Origin: Nocardia transvalensis NBRC 15921
Lineage (GTDB): Bacteria; Actinomycetota; Actinomycetes; Mycobacteriales; Mycobacteriaceae
Assembly: GCF_000308875.1 (NCBI RefSeq)
Contig: NZ_BAGL01000123.1
Span: forward strand, 1 to 64,000
DNA length: 64,000 bases
Direction of reading: 5' to 3'
Shown here: positions 1-10,162 of the stretch, one piece after another
Layout: every line of letters starts with the position of its first letter
How positions within the stretch are numbered: the stretch's first letter is position 1
Program-made: the position numbers and the translations under genes
The notes under the pieces: generated by a model
The model's database searches: none
What the model was told of the DNA's origin: nothing
Seen by the model: only the letters and a program-made list of their open reading frames with translations

Positions 1-24
1 GAACTGGTGTCGCTTCGGTCGTGA

Positions 25-420
25 TCAGCTGCGCGCCTTGACCTTTCGCCAGCCGCCCGCGCGGTTGTTCGCGATGATGGCGCGGAACATGTCCACCAGG
101 GCACTCGTGTTGATCTCGTCGTTCTCGTAGAGCGAGATCATGCGGGCGGTCTTGTTGTCGTGGCCGCCGGTGATGATGCCCGCCGGGTCGGGGACGATGC
201 CGCCGTCGTAGAGGAAGATGTTCACGTGGTCCTTCGTGGCCAGAAGCGCGCAGATATTGCCCTGGAGCACGAAGTACGGCTGGACCGTGCGCTTGACGGT
301 CTCGGTGACCTCCGGGTCCGCGGCGTGGACCAGGTCGCGGACGCGGCGGCAGATCTCCTGCTGCCAGTCCGGTAGCGGGTCGATGTAGGCGTCGACGCGG
401 GGGTCCTTCTCGTAGGTCAT
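25..420 (-). CDS. DUF1801 domain protein
   Basis: A 131-residue soluble protein of the DUF1801 (YdhG-like) type. The middle has the family's typical run of a hydrophobic strand ending in VNIFLYDGG, after a segment (about residues 40-70) matching the usual 'KRTVQPYFVLQGNICALLATKDHV' type pattern in shorter pieces. The biochemical role of the family is not established. Its ATG lies one base after the stop of the sigma-factor gene on the same strand, so it is very probably the last gene of the DGPF-sigma-DUF1801 operon. That linkage suggests a target or accessory of the sigma factor, which is an inference. Confidence 0.8.
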   Translation of the reverse strand: MTYEKDPRVDAYIDPLPDWQQEICRRVRDLVHAADPEVTETVKRTVQPYFVLQGNICALLATKDHVNIFLYDGGIVPDPAGIITGGHDNKTARMISLYENDEINTSALVDMFRAIIANNRAGGWRKVKARS

Positions 421-421
421 C

Positions 422-1810
<1,389 letters not shown>

Positions 1811-1824
1811 GGTGCGGTCCGGGC

Positions 1825-2226
1825 TCAGAACTCGGTCGGCGGGGCGTCCATGACCGCCCGCACCTCGATGTATTCCCCGACCGGCTTACCGCCGGGGCCG
1901 GGGCCCGCCGAGGCGCGGGCGGCGATCTCGATGGCCCGGTCCTCGCTGTCGACGTCGACGATCCAGTAGCCGGCCAGGAACTCCTTGGTCTCCGGGAACG
2001 GGCCGTCGGTCACCACCGGCGCCGAGCGGCCGTCGGAGCAGACGATGCGCGCCTGATCGGGGAAGGCCAGGCCGCGGGCGTCGACCAGCTCCCCGGACTT
2101 GCGCAGTTCGTCGCCCAGCGTGCGCTGGAACTCCATGTGCGCGGCGATCTCCTCCGGGGCCCACTCGTCGATCGGGATGTCGCAGTGCGCGGTCGGGGTG
2201 TAGGTCTTCAGCAGCATGTATTTCAC
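1825..2226 (-). CDS. DGPF (YCII-related) protein
   Basis: A 133-residue YCII-fold protein. It contains the diagnostic VTDGPFPETKEFLAGYWIVD stretch (about residues 73-92), whose DGPF tetrapeptide names the family. It is the first gene of the operon with the downstream ECF42-like sigma factor and the DUF1801 gene. In ECF42 systems the DGPF protein is known to be co-encoded with the sigma factor, and the C-terminal extension of the sigma factor, not a membrane anti-sigma factor, is thought to control activity. A direct biochemical role for this copy cannot be read from the sequence. Confidence 0.88.
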   Translation of the reverse strand: MKYMLLKTYTPTAHCDIPIDEWAPEEIAAHMEFQRTLGDELRKSGELVDARGLAFPDQARIVCSDGRSAPVVTDGPFPETKEFLAGYWIVDVDSEDRAIEIAARASAGPGPGGKPVGEYIEVRAVMDAPPTEF

Positions 2227-2323
2227 GGCCGGTTCCTCGCTGTTCGGTGCGCCCGGTGTGGCGCTCTCACGGACATGTCGGAACCGGCCGCGATCTCTCT
2301 ACACTCTCGCGCTGTGACGCCGG

Positions 2324-3544
2324 TCACAACTTTGTCGCCGTGTCGGCCAACCGCTGCGGATCGACTGGCTCACCCGACAGGATCAGTTCCTTGATCCGGT
2401 CGGTGACATCCCAGACGTTCACGTTCATCCCGGCCAGCACCCGATTTCCGGGGTCCAGCCAGAAGGCGACGAACTCGCGGGCCTCCAGATCGCCGCGGAC
2501 CACGACGGACGCGTCCTGATCCGGCCCGACGAATCCGGTGTATTCCATGCCCAGGTCGTACTGGTCGGTGAAGAAATACGGCAGCCGATCGTAGACGGCC
2601 GGTTTGCCGAGCATGGTCAGCGCGGCCACGGCCGGTTGGTTGAGCGCGGTCGCCCAGTGCTCCACCCGGATGCGGCGGTCGAGGACGGGATGCTGCTGTT
2701 CGGCGATGTCGCCGACCGCGACGATATCCGGGTCGCCGGTCGCCAGGCTCTCGTCGACCAGGACGCCGTGCTCCACCGGGAGGCCGGCATCGGCGGCCAG
2801 TTCGATATTCGGCCGCGCGCCCACGGCCTGCAGGACGGCGTCGGTCTCGACTACGGTGCCGTCGTCGAGCCGCACACCGGTCGCGCGGCCGTCCGCGGTG
2901 GTGATCTCGGCGACCGTGACGCCGCAGCGCAGGTCGACGTCGTGCGCGCGATGCAGGGCGGCGAAGACCTCGCCCATCCGGGTTCCGAGCGCGGCCTGCA
3001 GCGGCACCTGCCCGGTCTCCAGCACCGTCACCTCGACCCCGGCGGCGCGGGCGGCCGCGGTGACCTCGAGCCCGATCCAGCCCGCGCCTATCACCGCCAG
3101 CTTGCGGGCCGACCGGAACAGCTCGATCAGGGCATCGGACTGTTCGATGGTGCGCAGTTCGTACACACCGTCGGCGTCGGCGCCCGGAATCGGCAGCCGC
3201 CTCGGTCGCGAGCCGGTCGCCAGGGCCAGCTTGTCGTAGTGCAGGGTCGAACCATCCGGCAGCGCAACGGTTTTCGCGGCGCGGTCGAGCGCGGTGACGG
3301 TGGTGCCCAGCATGACCTCGACATGGTGGTCGCGGTACCACTGGGCCGGTTGCGGGGTGAAATCGGGGAGTTGCTGCTTGCCCAGCAGATGCTCCTTCGA
3401 CAGCGGCGGCCGCTCGTAGGGGAGCCGTTCCTCCCCGCCGACGAGGGTCACCGTGCCGTCGAAGTCGTTGTCGCGCAACGCCTCCGCGAGTTTGACGGCG
3501 GCCAGCCCGCCGCCGACGATGACGAACCTGGAATCTGTAGACAT
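2324..3544 (-). CDS. FAD-dependent ferredoxin/rubredoxin reductase-like oxidoreductase
   Basis: A 406-residue pyridine-nucleotide-disulfide-type flavoprotein. It has an N-terminal FAD Rossmann motif, FVIVGGGLAAVKLAEALR (residues 8-25), and a second NAD(P)-binding motif, VIGAGWIGLEVTAAA, near residue 150. The third FAD motif (VAVGDIAEQ) follows near residue 275. It has no CxxxxC redox pair, so it fits the ferredoxin or rubredoxin reductase branch that feeds electrons to P450s or dioxygenases, not the glutathione-reductase branch. No ferredoxin or oxygenase gene is adjacent, so the partner is unknown. It is divergent from the CPWC oxidoreductase gene, with the shared 151-base promoter region between them. 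Confidence 0.85.
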   Translation of the reverse strand: MSTDSRFVIVGGGLAAVKLAEALRDNDFDGTVTLVGGEERLPYERPPLSKEHLLGKQQLPDFTPQPAQWYRDHHVEVMLGTTVTALDRAAKTVALPDGSTLHYDKLALATGSRPRRLPIPGADADGVYELRTIEQSDALIELFRSARKLAVIGAGWIGLEVTAAARAAGVEVTVLETGQVPLQAALGTRMGEVFAALHRAHDVDLRCGVTVAEITTADGRATGVRLDDGTVVETDAVLQAVGARPNIELAADAGLPVEHGVLVDESLATGDPDIVAVGDIAEQQHPVLDRRIRVEHWATALNQPAVAALTMLGKPAVYDRLPYFFTDQYDLGMEYTGFVGPDQDASVVVRGDLEAREFVAFWLDPGNRVLAGMNVNVWDVTDRIKELILSGEPVDPQRLADTATKL

Positions 3545-3695
3545 GGGAAACCTCCGTGCGACGGCAACCAGGTCGAATCCGACCCTACTGCGCCCGCGCG
3601 GCCGGATCGGGAAATATCCGGAAGTTTCCGTCGTTGATCAGTGACGACGGCGTCTGTGTGATCGGGCGCCGGCCGATACTTCGAGAGGACACGAT

Positions 3696-4355
3696 GTGAC
3701 CGATACGACGACTACCCCGACCGGCGCCAAGGACCGCGTGGACTTCTGGTTCGATCCGCTCTGTCCCTGGTGCTGGATCACCTCCCGCTGGATTCTGGAG
3801 GTCGAGAAGGTTCGCGATATCGAGGTCGGCTTCCACGTGATGAGCCTCGCCGTGCTGAACGAGGACCGCGACGACCTGCCCGAGATCTACCAGGAGATGA
3901 TGAAGACGGCCTGGGCCCCGGTCCGGGTCGCGATCGCGGCCGCGCAGCAGCACGGCGACAAGGTGCTGGCCCCGCTGTACACCGCGATGGGCACCCGCAT
4001 CCACAACCGCCGCGCCGAATACGAGCGCGAGGACCGGGCCGCGACGCTGGCCGTCGTGATCGACGAGGCCCTCGCCGAGGCCGGCCTGCCCGCCGAGCTG
4101 GCCGAGGCCGCCGGCAGCACCGATTACGACGAGGCCCTGCGCGCCAGCCACCACGCCGGGATGGACAAGGTCGGCAAGGATGTCGGCACCCCGACCATCC
4201 ACATCAACGACGTCGCCTTCTTCGGCCCTGTGCTGTCGCGCATCCCCCGCGGCGAGGACGCGGGCAAGGTCTGGGACGGCGCCGTCGCCCTGGCCTCCTA
4301 CCCCCACTTCTTCGAACTCAAGCGCACCCGCACGGAGGATCCCCAGTTCGACTGA
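3696..4355 (+). CDS. DsbA-fold oxidoreductase, Rv2466c-like (mycothiol-dependent nitroreductase family)
   Basis: A 219-residue thioredoxin-superfamily protein of the DsbA type with active-site CPWCW (Cys23 and Cys26) in the context WFDPLCPWCWITSR. This context, the length and the neighbourhood match Rv2466c of M. tuberculosis, a mycothiol-dependent oxidoreductase that activates nitro prodrugs. The substrate here is not known. The GTG start follows an AGAGGA-type ribosome site. rpiB and nei lie close downstream, as in M. tuberculosis. It is cytosolic, with no signal peptide. Confidence 0.88.
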   Translation: MTDTTTTPTGAKDRVDFWFDPLCPWCWITSRWILEVEKVRDIEVGFHVMSLAVLNEDRDDLPEIYQEMMKTAWAPVRVAIAAAQQHGDKVLAPLYTAMGTRIHNRRAEYEREDRAATLAVVIDEALAEAGLPAELAEAAGSTDYDEALRASHHAGMDKVGKDVGTPTIHINDVAFFGPVLSRIPRGEDAGKVWDGAVALASYPHFFELKRTRTEDPQFD

Positions 4356-4431
4356 GGGTTTCCGGCCGAAAGCGTGCCGGAAACAGTGGGAACTCGGGCC
4401 GTACCGGGATGGCGGCCAATGGAGCCCGGCG

Positions 4432-5709
4432 CTATTGCGGCGGGTTGGGTGGCAGGCCGGGGATCTCGCCGTATCGCGTGGTGTCGGTCGGGCCGGAGTC
4501 CTTCGGGGGCGGATATCCCGGTCCGCCCGCCGACCCTGGCCCGCCCGTCGGATAGCCGGGTCCGTACGACGGGTGGCCGGGGCCGGTATGCGGGTACCCC
4601 GACCCGGTCGTCGGTTGCCCTGGTCCTGTGAGTTGCCCCGAGCTAGGTGGTTGCCCCGGGCCTACCGGGGGATAGCCGGGGCCGCCCGGCGAGTATCCGC
4701 CGGGTGAGGGGAAGCCTTGTGGCGGGAGCGAGTTGGGTGGGGCGGTCGGGCGGAGGAAGAGTTTGCCGTGGCGGCTGCGGTCGCGGAGGGCCCACATGCG
4801 CCAGGTCAGGACCGGGTGTGAGGCCATGGCGTTGGCAACCCAGACGAAGAAGCCCTTCTCCTGTGCCGCGCGGTCGGCCATCTCGTCGAAGCCGACCAGC
4901 GGGTTCAGCCACTTGCCGCCGGCCAGGACGCGCATCGCGCCGGGAGCGCCGACCGGGCGATTGCAGAAGCCGTGATTGTCGGCGGTGTACTCCTGGCTGC
5001 GGATGAGCGAATTGCCGAGGATCGGCAGGAACGGCACCAGGAACATGCCCAGCTGCCGCCAATAGGACACGTGGCCCGCGGCGATGTGCCCGACCTCGTG
5101 GCCGATGATGAACGACAGCGCGTCGGGGTCGCGAGCCTGGCCGCCGACCTCGAACAGATCGCTGTACACCACGACGTAGCGCCGGAATCCGTGGCCGGAC
5201 GCGAAGGCGTTGATCTGGCCGTTGCCGGTCGTCACGTAGGCGTCGGGGACGGTCGCCATGCCGAAGCGCTGGGCCGCCTCGACCACCATCCGGTAGCCCT
5301 CGGGGAACTGCGTCGGCGACATCTTCACGGCGTTGACCCGCTGCGTCGCGTAGTTCAGGCCGCGACCGAACCACAGCAGGATCGGCGCGCCCAGCAACAG
5401 CAGCAGATAGTCGTTGATCACGCCGGCGAACAACAGCAGCAGGCTCAGCAGGTAGCCGACGACGGTGACCACGATGACGATCACCAGCATCGGGATCTCC
5501 CAGCTGTGCCGGGCCGGCATGCCGTACGGCGACAGGCCGCGCGTCTGCTGCACCACCGGGGGCGACGGCGGCGAGTACGGGATCTGCGGGGCCCAGCCGG
5601 GCGGGCCCGTTGTGGGGTCCCAACCCGCCAGCGCGTCAGTGGGATTCGGGGCGGCGGGCCGCTGTCCCGAATGTGCCGTCGGGGGCGACGTGTTGTCGTC
5701 GAACTGCAT
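4432..5709 (-). CDS. M48-family membrane metalloprotease with proline/glycine-rich tail
   Basis: Start chosen at the ATG at 5709, because the longer reading frame upstream runs antisense through rpiB. The 425-residue product has a proline-rich N-terminus and a transmembrane pair at about residues 73-115. The zinc-protease motif HEVGH is at residues 204-208 in FIIGHEVGHIAAGHVSY, typical of HtpX/Ste24-type M48 peptidases. The last 80 or so residues are GPGYP/GPGQP-type repeats, likely disordered. It probably degrades membrane or envelope proteins from the cytoplasmic membrane. It is divergent from rpiB with about 95 bases between the start codons. Confidence 0.88.
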   Translation of the reverse strand: MQFDDNTSPPTAHSGQRPAAPNPTDALAGWDPTTGPPGWAPQIPYSPPSPPVVQQTRGLSPYGMPARHSWEIPMLVIVIVVTVVGYLLSLLLLFAGVINDYLLLLLGAPILLWFGRGLNYATQRVNAVKMSPTQFPEGYRMVVEAAQRFGMATVPDAYVTTGNGQINAFASGHGFRRYVVVYSDLFEVGGQARDPDALSFIIGHEVGHIAAGHVSYWRQLGMFLVPFLPILGNSLIRSQEYTADNHGFCNRPVGAPGAMRVLAGGKWLNPLVGFDEMADRAAQEKGFFVWVANAMASHPVLTWRMWALRDRSRHGKLFLRPTAPPNSLPPQGFPSPGGYSPGGPGYPPVGPGQPPSSGQLTGPGQPTTGSGYPHTGPGHPSYGPGYPTGGPGSAGGPGYPPPKDSGPTDTTRYGEIPGLPPNPPQ

Positions 5710-5805
5710 GTGCTGAACCTTAGGCAGTAACCGGCCGGCGTGCCGCCGGCACACCGCGTCGGCCCCGGGCACACCGGCCCTCGAGCGCCTGACACAATCG
5801 CTGCC

Positions 5806-6276
5806 ATGCGCGTATACCTGGGTGCCGATCACGCCGGCTTCGAACTGAAGAACCTCGTCAAGGACCACCTGCAGCGGGCCGGTCACGAGGTCTTCGACTG
5901 CGGGGCCCGCGAATACGACGCCGTCGACGACTACCCGGCGTTCTGCATCGATGCGGCGCGGCGCGTGGTGGCCGACGCGGGCAGTCTCGGTATCGTGTTC
6001 GGCGGCAGCGGCAACGGCGAGCAGATCGCCGCGAACAAGGTCCCCGGCGCCCGCTGCGCGCTGGCGTGGAGCGTCGAGACCGCGCGGCTGGCCCGCGAGC
6101 ACAACAACGCTCAGCTGATGGGCATCGGCGGCCGCATGCACAGCACCGAGGACGCGCTGGCGATCATCGACGCCTTCCTCGCCACCCCCTGGTCGGGCGA
6201 GGACCGCCACCAGCGCCGCATCGACATCATCGCCGAGTACGAGAAGACCGGCGAGGCCCCCGCGGTCGCGAACTGA
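5806..6276 (+). CDS. rpiB: Ribose-5-phosphate isomerase B
   Basis: A 156-residue RpiB that interconverts ribose 5-phosphate and ribulose 5-phosphate in the pentose phosphate pathway. The start MRVYLGADHAGFELK and the substrate-loop FGGSGNGEQIAANK are characteristic. As in mycobacterial RpiB, the catalytic-base position lies in a GSGNGE context where E. coli RpiB has a cysteine. The ATG at 5806 begins exactly where the family's N-terminal strand begins, and an in-frame extension to 5740 is not supported. The downstream nei-like gene is on the same strand with a 101-base gap. Confidence 0.95.
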   Translation: MRVYLGADHAGFELKNLVKDHLQRAGHEVFDCGAREYDAVDDYPAFCIDAARRVVADAGSLGIVFGGSGNGEQIAANKVPGARCALAWSVETARLAREHNNAQLMGIGGRMHSTEDALAIIDAFLATPWSGEDRHQRRIDIIAEYEKTGEAPAVAN

Positions 6277-6377
6277 GGTTCGCGCGCGATCACGGCCGGT
6301 TCGGGCACCGCGCGGCGAGTGTCCGGACCGGCTGGCGTGCGTGGATTCGATTCGTCCGGATGAGGTGAAGGGCATCG

Positions 6378-7193
6378 ATGCCTGAGGGACATACTCTGCA
6401 CCGCTTGGCGAAAGTGCATCACCAGCGATTCGCCGGGGGCGTGGTGCGGGTGTCGAGCCCGCAGGGGCGCTTCGCCGACGGGGCGGCGCTGGTGGACGGG
6501 CGGGTGCTGGTCAAATCCGAGGCGTGGGGCAAACATCTGCTGCACCACTACGATTCGGGCCTCGTCGTCCACGTCCACCTCGGGCTCTACGGCACGTTCT
6601 CCGAACCGGCCGAATCGCTGGGGGTTCCGGTCGGGCAGGTGCGCATGCGGATCTTCGGCGCCGGGCGCGCCGACGGGCCGGTGTACGGCACCGATCTGCG
6701 CGGGCCCACCGCCTGCGAGGTCCTGCACGAACCCGAGGTGGCGGCGCTGACGGCGCGGCTGGGTCCGGACCCGTTGCGCCGCAATGCCGATCCCGACCGC
6801 GCGTGGCAGCGCATCCGCCGCTCGTCGCGACCGCTCGGCGCGCTGCTGATGGATCAGTCCGTGGTCGCCGGGGTCGGGAACGTCTATCGCGCGGAACTGC
6901 TGTTCCGGCACGGTATCTCGCCGCAGCGGCCGGGCCGCGATCTGACGGCGGACGAGTGGGACGCGCTGTGGACCGACCTGGTCGAACTCATGAAGGTGGG
7001 TGTGCGGCGCGGCAAGATCGTGGTGGTGCGGCGCGAACACGACCGCGGCGCACCGGCTTACGCCGACGGCAAGCCGCGCACCTACGTCTACCGGCGGGCA
7101 GGGGAGCCGTGCCGGATCTGCGGTTCCACCGTGCTACACGCAATCCTGGACGGCCGCAACCTCTTCTGGTGCCCTACCTGCCAGCCGGGGTGA
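6378..7193 (+). CDS. nei: Fpg/Nei-family DNA glycosylase
   Basis: A 271-residue base-excision repair glycosylase/AP lyase. It begins MPEGHT, so after Met removal Pro2 is the nucleophile and Glu3 the acid of the Fpg/Nei family. The H2TH region contains the conserved SVVAGVGNVYRAELLF segment (about residues 158-175). The C-terminus carries the zinc finger CRICG...CPTCQ. The MPEGHT form and the proximity to rpiB match Rv2464c (Nei1) of M. tuberculosis. It would excise oxidised pyrimidines. Confidence 0.9.
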   Translation: MPEGHTLHRLAKVHHQRFAGGVVRVSSPQGRFADGAALVDGRVLVKSEAWGKHLLHHYDSGLVVHVHLGLYGTFSEPAESLGVPVGQVRMRIFGAGRADGPVYGTDLRGPTACEVLHEPEVAALTARLGPDPLRRNADPDRAWQRIRRSSRPLGALLMDQSVVAGVGNVYRAELLFRHGISPQRPGRDLTADEWDALWTDLVELMKVGVRRGKIVVVRREHDRGAPAYADGKPRTYVYRRAGEPCRICGSTVLHAILDGRNLFWCPTCQPG

Positions 7194-7289
7194 ATCCCGG
7201 CGTCGGAGAGGCGAACTCGGTGATGCGCTGACGGGAGTGGTGCTGCACCGGGCCGAGATGATGCCGCGCTGGGCGCAGGGTGGTGCCGT

Positions 7290-7343
7290 GCCGGGCGAGA
7301 GTGCTATGCCGGGTAAGAGTGGTGCGCGGGCGAGAGTAGTGGG
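7290..7343. repeat. Three degenerate 18-bp tandem units
   Basis: Three consecutive 18-base units starting at 7290, 7308 and 7326 share the pattern GC(C/G)GGG(C/T)(G/A)AGAGT. They lie in the short non-coding gap between the convergent nei-like gene and the glycine-rich membrane protein gene. No function is evident; they may be part of a transcription-end region. Confidence 0.5.
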
Positions 7344-7373
7344 TGTACGGGGCGGGGATAGCGCCGGGCGAGC

Positions 7374-8243
7374 TCAGAACCCGCCGTCGAAGCCGCCGCC
7401 ATCGAACCCTCCACCATCGAAGCCGCCGCCCCAGCCGCCGCCGTCGAAACCACCACCACCGCCGCCCTCGAAGCCGCCGCTGTCGTAGCCGCCGCCCTGG
7501 TCCGCGAATCCCTGGTCGCCGCCTTGGTCGCCGCCGATCACGCCCTGGTCCGCGCCCGCGTCCTGGCCGGCCTCGAAGCCGGCGTCGTAGCCCTCGCCGT
7601 AGCCGTTCTCGAATCCGGAGGCGCCGTACGCGACGCCGGACATGCCGCTGAACAGGGCGTCGAACAGGAGGACCGAGCCGATGCCCCAGGCGCCCGCGAC
7701 CAGCGCGGTCTTCCACCAGGGCTCGGAGTACCAGCCCGCGGGGACCGGGCGCCCGGCGACGCGGCCGCCGGGGTAGTAGTTGGGCGTCTGCGGTGAGGGT
7801 GTCGGCGATGCCTCGACGCGACGGCCCTCGAAGTCGACCGTGCGGTCCTCGGTGACCTTGCCGGCCGAGCGCTGACCGTCGAGTTCCGGAACGGGCGGGC
7901 CCGCGTCCAGGTTCATCGCGGTGCGGGCCGCGCGCACGTAGTACAGGCCCTCCACCGCGGTCTCCTTGGCCAGGCGGGCCTGCGTGACAGTATTCGCCTG
8001 GTCTATCTGGGATCCGGCGGCGTTGAGCCGCTCGCCGGCGTCGGCCAGGGCCTGTTTGGAGGCCTCGTCGTTGCCGACCAGGTTGTAGACCTGTCCGCCC
8101 AGCCGCTCGATGAGGCGGCGGGCGTCGGCCTTGGCGTCGGCCAGTTCGGTGGCCTGGCGATTGCGCTGCGCGGAACGTCCGAAGAATGACACGGCCAGGA
8201 ACACCACCAAGACTAGGACCAGCAGAACCAGAAGCGTTGCCAC
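7374..8243 (-). CDS. Membrane protein with glycine-rich tail
   Basis: Start chosen at the GTG at 8243, which places a strong transmembrane segment (VATLLVLLVLVLVVFLAVSF) at the very N-terminus; the longer frame upstream is antisense to the GGDEF gene. The 289-residue product continues with a predicted helical region rich in Ala, Asp and Gln (about residues 25-125). A second hydrophobic stretch near residue 180 (ALVAGAWGIGSVLLFDALF) follows. The end is rich in Gly, Asp and Phe (FDGGG repeats). Domain families of this layout occur in actinobacteria, but I cannot name a function. Confidence 0.7.
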   Translation of the reverse strand: MATLLVLLVLVLVVFLAVSFFGRSAQRNRQATELADAKADARRLIERLGGQVYNLVGNDEASKQALADAGERLNAAGSQIDQANTVTQARLAKETAVEGLYYVRAARTAMNLDAGPPVPELDGQRSAGKVTEDRTVDFEGRRVEASPTPSPQTPNYYPGGRVAGRPVPAGWYSEPWWKTALVAGAWGIGSVLLFDALFSGMSGVAYGASGFENGYGEGYDAGFEAGQDAGADQGVIGGDQGGDQGFADQGGGYDSGGFEGGGGGGFDGGGWGGGFDGGGFDGGGFDGGF

Positions 8244-8287
8244 ATCGACCAGCGTACGCGGGCGCGCCGGTGGGGACCGGCCGCCGA

Positions 8288-9292
8288 TCAGCCGGCGACG
8301 GCCGTGTCGTAGCCGAGCCGGGCGGGGACGAATCCCCCGGGCTCCGGCTCCTCGTCGTCCATCTCCGACAGGGCGAAGCGGCGCTTGCCGGCCGTCTTCG
8401 CCGAATACATGGCCCGGTCGGCGCTCCGCAGCAGATCGGAGAAGTCGCACGACCGGCCGGGCGGGCAGTAGGCGGTGCCGACGCTGGCCGAGACCGGCAC
8501 CGGACCGCCCGCGGTGGGCACGGGATCCTGGAGCGCGGCGAGGATGCGCATGGCCAGGTCGCCCAGGGTGTTGCGGCGGGCGGGCAGCGCGAGGACGAAC
8601 TCGTCGCCGCCGTACCGGCACACCACCGTGTCCTCGGGGCAGGTGGCCCGCAACCTGCGGGAGATCTCCACCAGCACCTCGTCGCCGACCGAATGGCCGT
8701 AGCCGTCGTTGATCTGCTTGAAGTCGTCCAGGTCGATCAGCAGCAGGCCGACGCCCTTGGAGCGGTCGGTCGCCATCAGCCGCACCCGCTCCTGCAGCAG
8801 CGACCGGTTGGCCAGGTCGGTGAGCGCGTCGTGGGTGGCCTCGTGGCGCAGCCGGTGCTGCAGGGCGGCGATCTCCTGCACCCGCACCGAGACCGCGGCG
8901 GTCAGGTTGCGCTCCTGCTGTGCCAGGGCGCGCTTCTGCAGTTCCTCCGCGTATGCGTCGATGGCGTGGCTGGCGACGAACGGCCAGCGCGTCGCCACCA
9001 ACGCACCCGGTTCGCCCGGCGCGAAGCCCAGCAGCGCGCGAGTGGCGGGCGCCAGCATGCGGGTGCGGTCGAACGGCGGCTCGGCGAGCCGCTGGCCGAT
9101 GGCGCGCGCGGCCGACACCGGAAACGGTTCGGACGCCGCCAGATACATCAGTTCATCGATGATTCCGGCGAATACCTGCTCCAGGTGCTCGGGCGAGACG
9201 GTGAGACCGCTGCCACTGTAGACAGCGCGGACCCAGTCCCGCGTGGTGGCCGCGATGGCCTGCGTGTCGAGTTCGGCGGGCATCACGCTCAC
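8288..9292 (-). CDS. GGDEF-domain diguanylate cyclase
   Basis: A 334-residue protein with an N-terminal helical sensor-like region (residues 1-145) and a C-terminal GGDEF domain. The signature YGGDEF is at residues 227-232, and the metal-binding IDLDDFKQIND is at about 186-196. It should make cyclic di-GMP from two GTP. The product-inhibition I-site, normally RxxD just before GGDEF, reads CPED (residues 218-221), so allosteric inhibition by c-di-GMP is probably lost. No EAL or HD-GYP partner lies nearby. Another possible start is the ATG at 9283. Confidence 0.88.
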   Translation of the reverse strand: MSVMPAELDTQAIAATTRDWVRAVYSGSGLTVSPEHLEQVFAGIIDELMYLAASEPFPVSAARAIGQRLAEPPFDRTRMLAPATRALLGFAPGEPGALVATRWPFVASHAIDAYAEELQKRALAQQERNLTAAVSVRVQEIAALQHRLRHEATHDALTDLANRSLLQERVRLMATDRSKGVGLLLIDLDDFKQINDGYGHSVGDEVLVEISRRLRATCPEDTVVCRYGGDEFVLALPARRNTLGDLAMRILAALQDPVPTAGGPVPVSASVGTAYCPPGRSCDFSDLLRSADRAMYSAKTAGKRRFALSEMDDEEPEPGGFVPARLGYDTAVAG

Positions 9293-9793
9293 CCCACACG
9301 GACGCCGTCAGTGCCGGCGCCCTCGCCGGTCACGCCCTCCGGATCGTGCTCACTACCTTGCGGTCGGCTACATCGTGCGTGATGCATGCTCACCGCCCCC
9401 TTTCCAGATACCCCCGTCCGGCAAAAAGGATCCTAGCAAGCCACCCGACACCGAAAAATGGTGTTTTACAACCTGTTCCGATATCTCGCGAATGGCGATC
9501 GCTCGTGTCATCGCTGCCGAGACCTCCGTGTTACACCTCTGTCCTGCGTGTCGCGCTGGCGTGTTCAGCATGTCATCGACGCCACGCCGATGCAGAGGCG
9601 CCCGGGCGCTCGCTTCCCGCGCTCGTCCGACCAGCCGGTTCGTATCAGGAGTGGGAAGAATTTTTTGACGAGCCGACCGGTCCGTTCGGGTGCGGGATGT
9701 GTCCGCACCGGGCGATTGGCATTTCCGAAGTGAGGTTCGGTACAGTCCTAGGCGCAGACGACATCGTGGCGATCCCATCGATGTCGTGTGCCT
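9293..9793 (+). other. Non-coding stretch upstream of the tRNA genes
   Basis: No credible gene is visible in these 500 bases. A probable tRNA promoter is TTGGCA (about 9715) followed by TACAGT (about 9740) some 19 bases later. A 7-bp hairpin (9689-9695 with 9703-9709) precedes it without a T-run. The rest resembles the divergent leader of the GGDEF gene. Confidence 0.45.
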
Positions 9794-9864
<71 letters not shown>

Positions 9865-9926
9865 CTGGCAGGGGCCGACTGCCGGTTCCCGTCTGTCGGG
9901 GGATCCAGCGCAGCCACCCCCGTGCA

Positions 9927-10003
9927 CGGGATGTAGCGCAGCTTGGTAGCGCATCCGCTTTGGGAGCGGAGGGTCGCAGGTTCAAATCCTGTCATCCCGA
10001 CCA
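9927..10003 (+). tRNA. tRNA-Pro (anticodon TGG)
   Basis: 77 bases including an encoded CCA. The acceptor CGGGATG pairs with CATCCCG. The anticodon stem TCCGC/GCGGA encloses TTTGGGA, anticodon TGG. The T-arm contains GGTTCAAATCC. It is the last recognisably syntenic core gene before the regulator and secretion region, which makes its 3' end a candidate integration point (see findings). Confidence 0.95.
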
Positions 10004-10162
10004 TCGGCGCAGGTCACAGCGGTACGAAAGCCCTTGTGGTAGGCGGGGATTCGAGTTGTTCACGGCCCGGCGACGTCGCGGGAAGTTCCGCGGACGCGAG
10101 ACCGAACGGGAGATTCCCGTCGTTGTGCTGCGCCCCCGCGCCGACTGACCTACTCGGCTGAC

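Noticed and set aside
9689..9709. GC-rich 7-bp hairpin upstream of tRNA-Gly as a terminator
   Set aside because: No T-run and no gene ending just upstream; the nearest genes point away or begin later.
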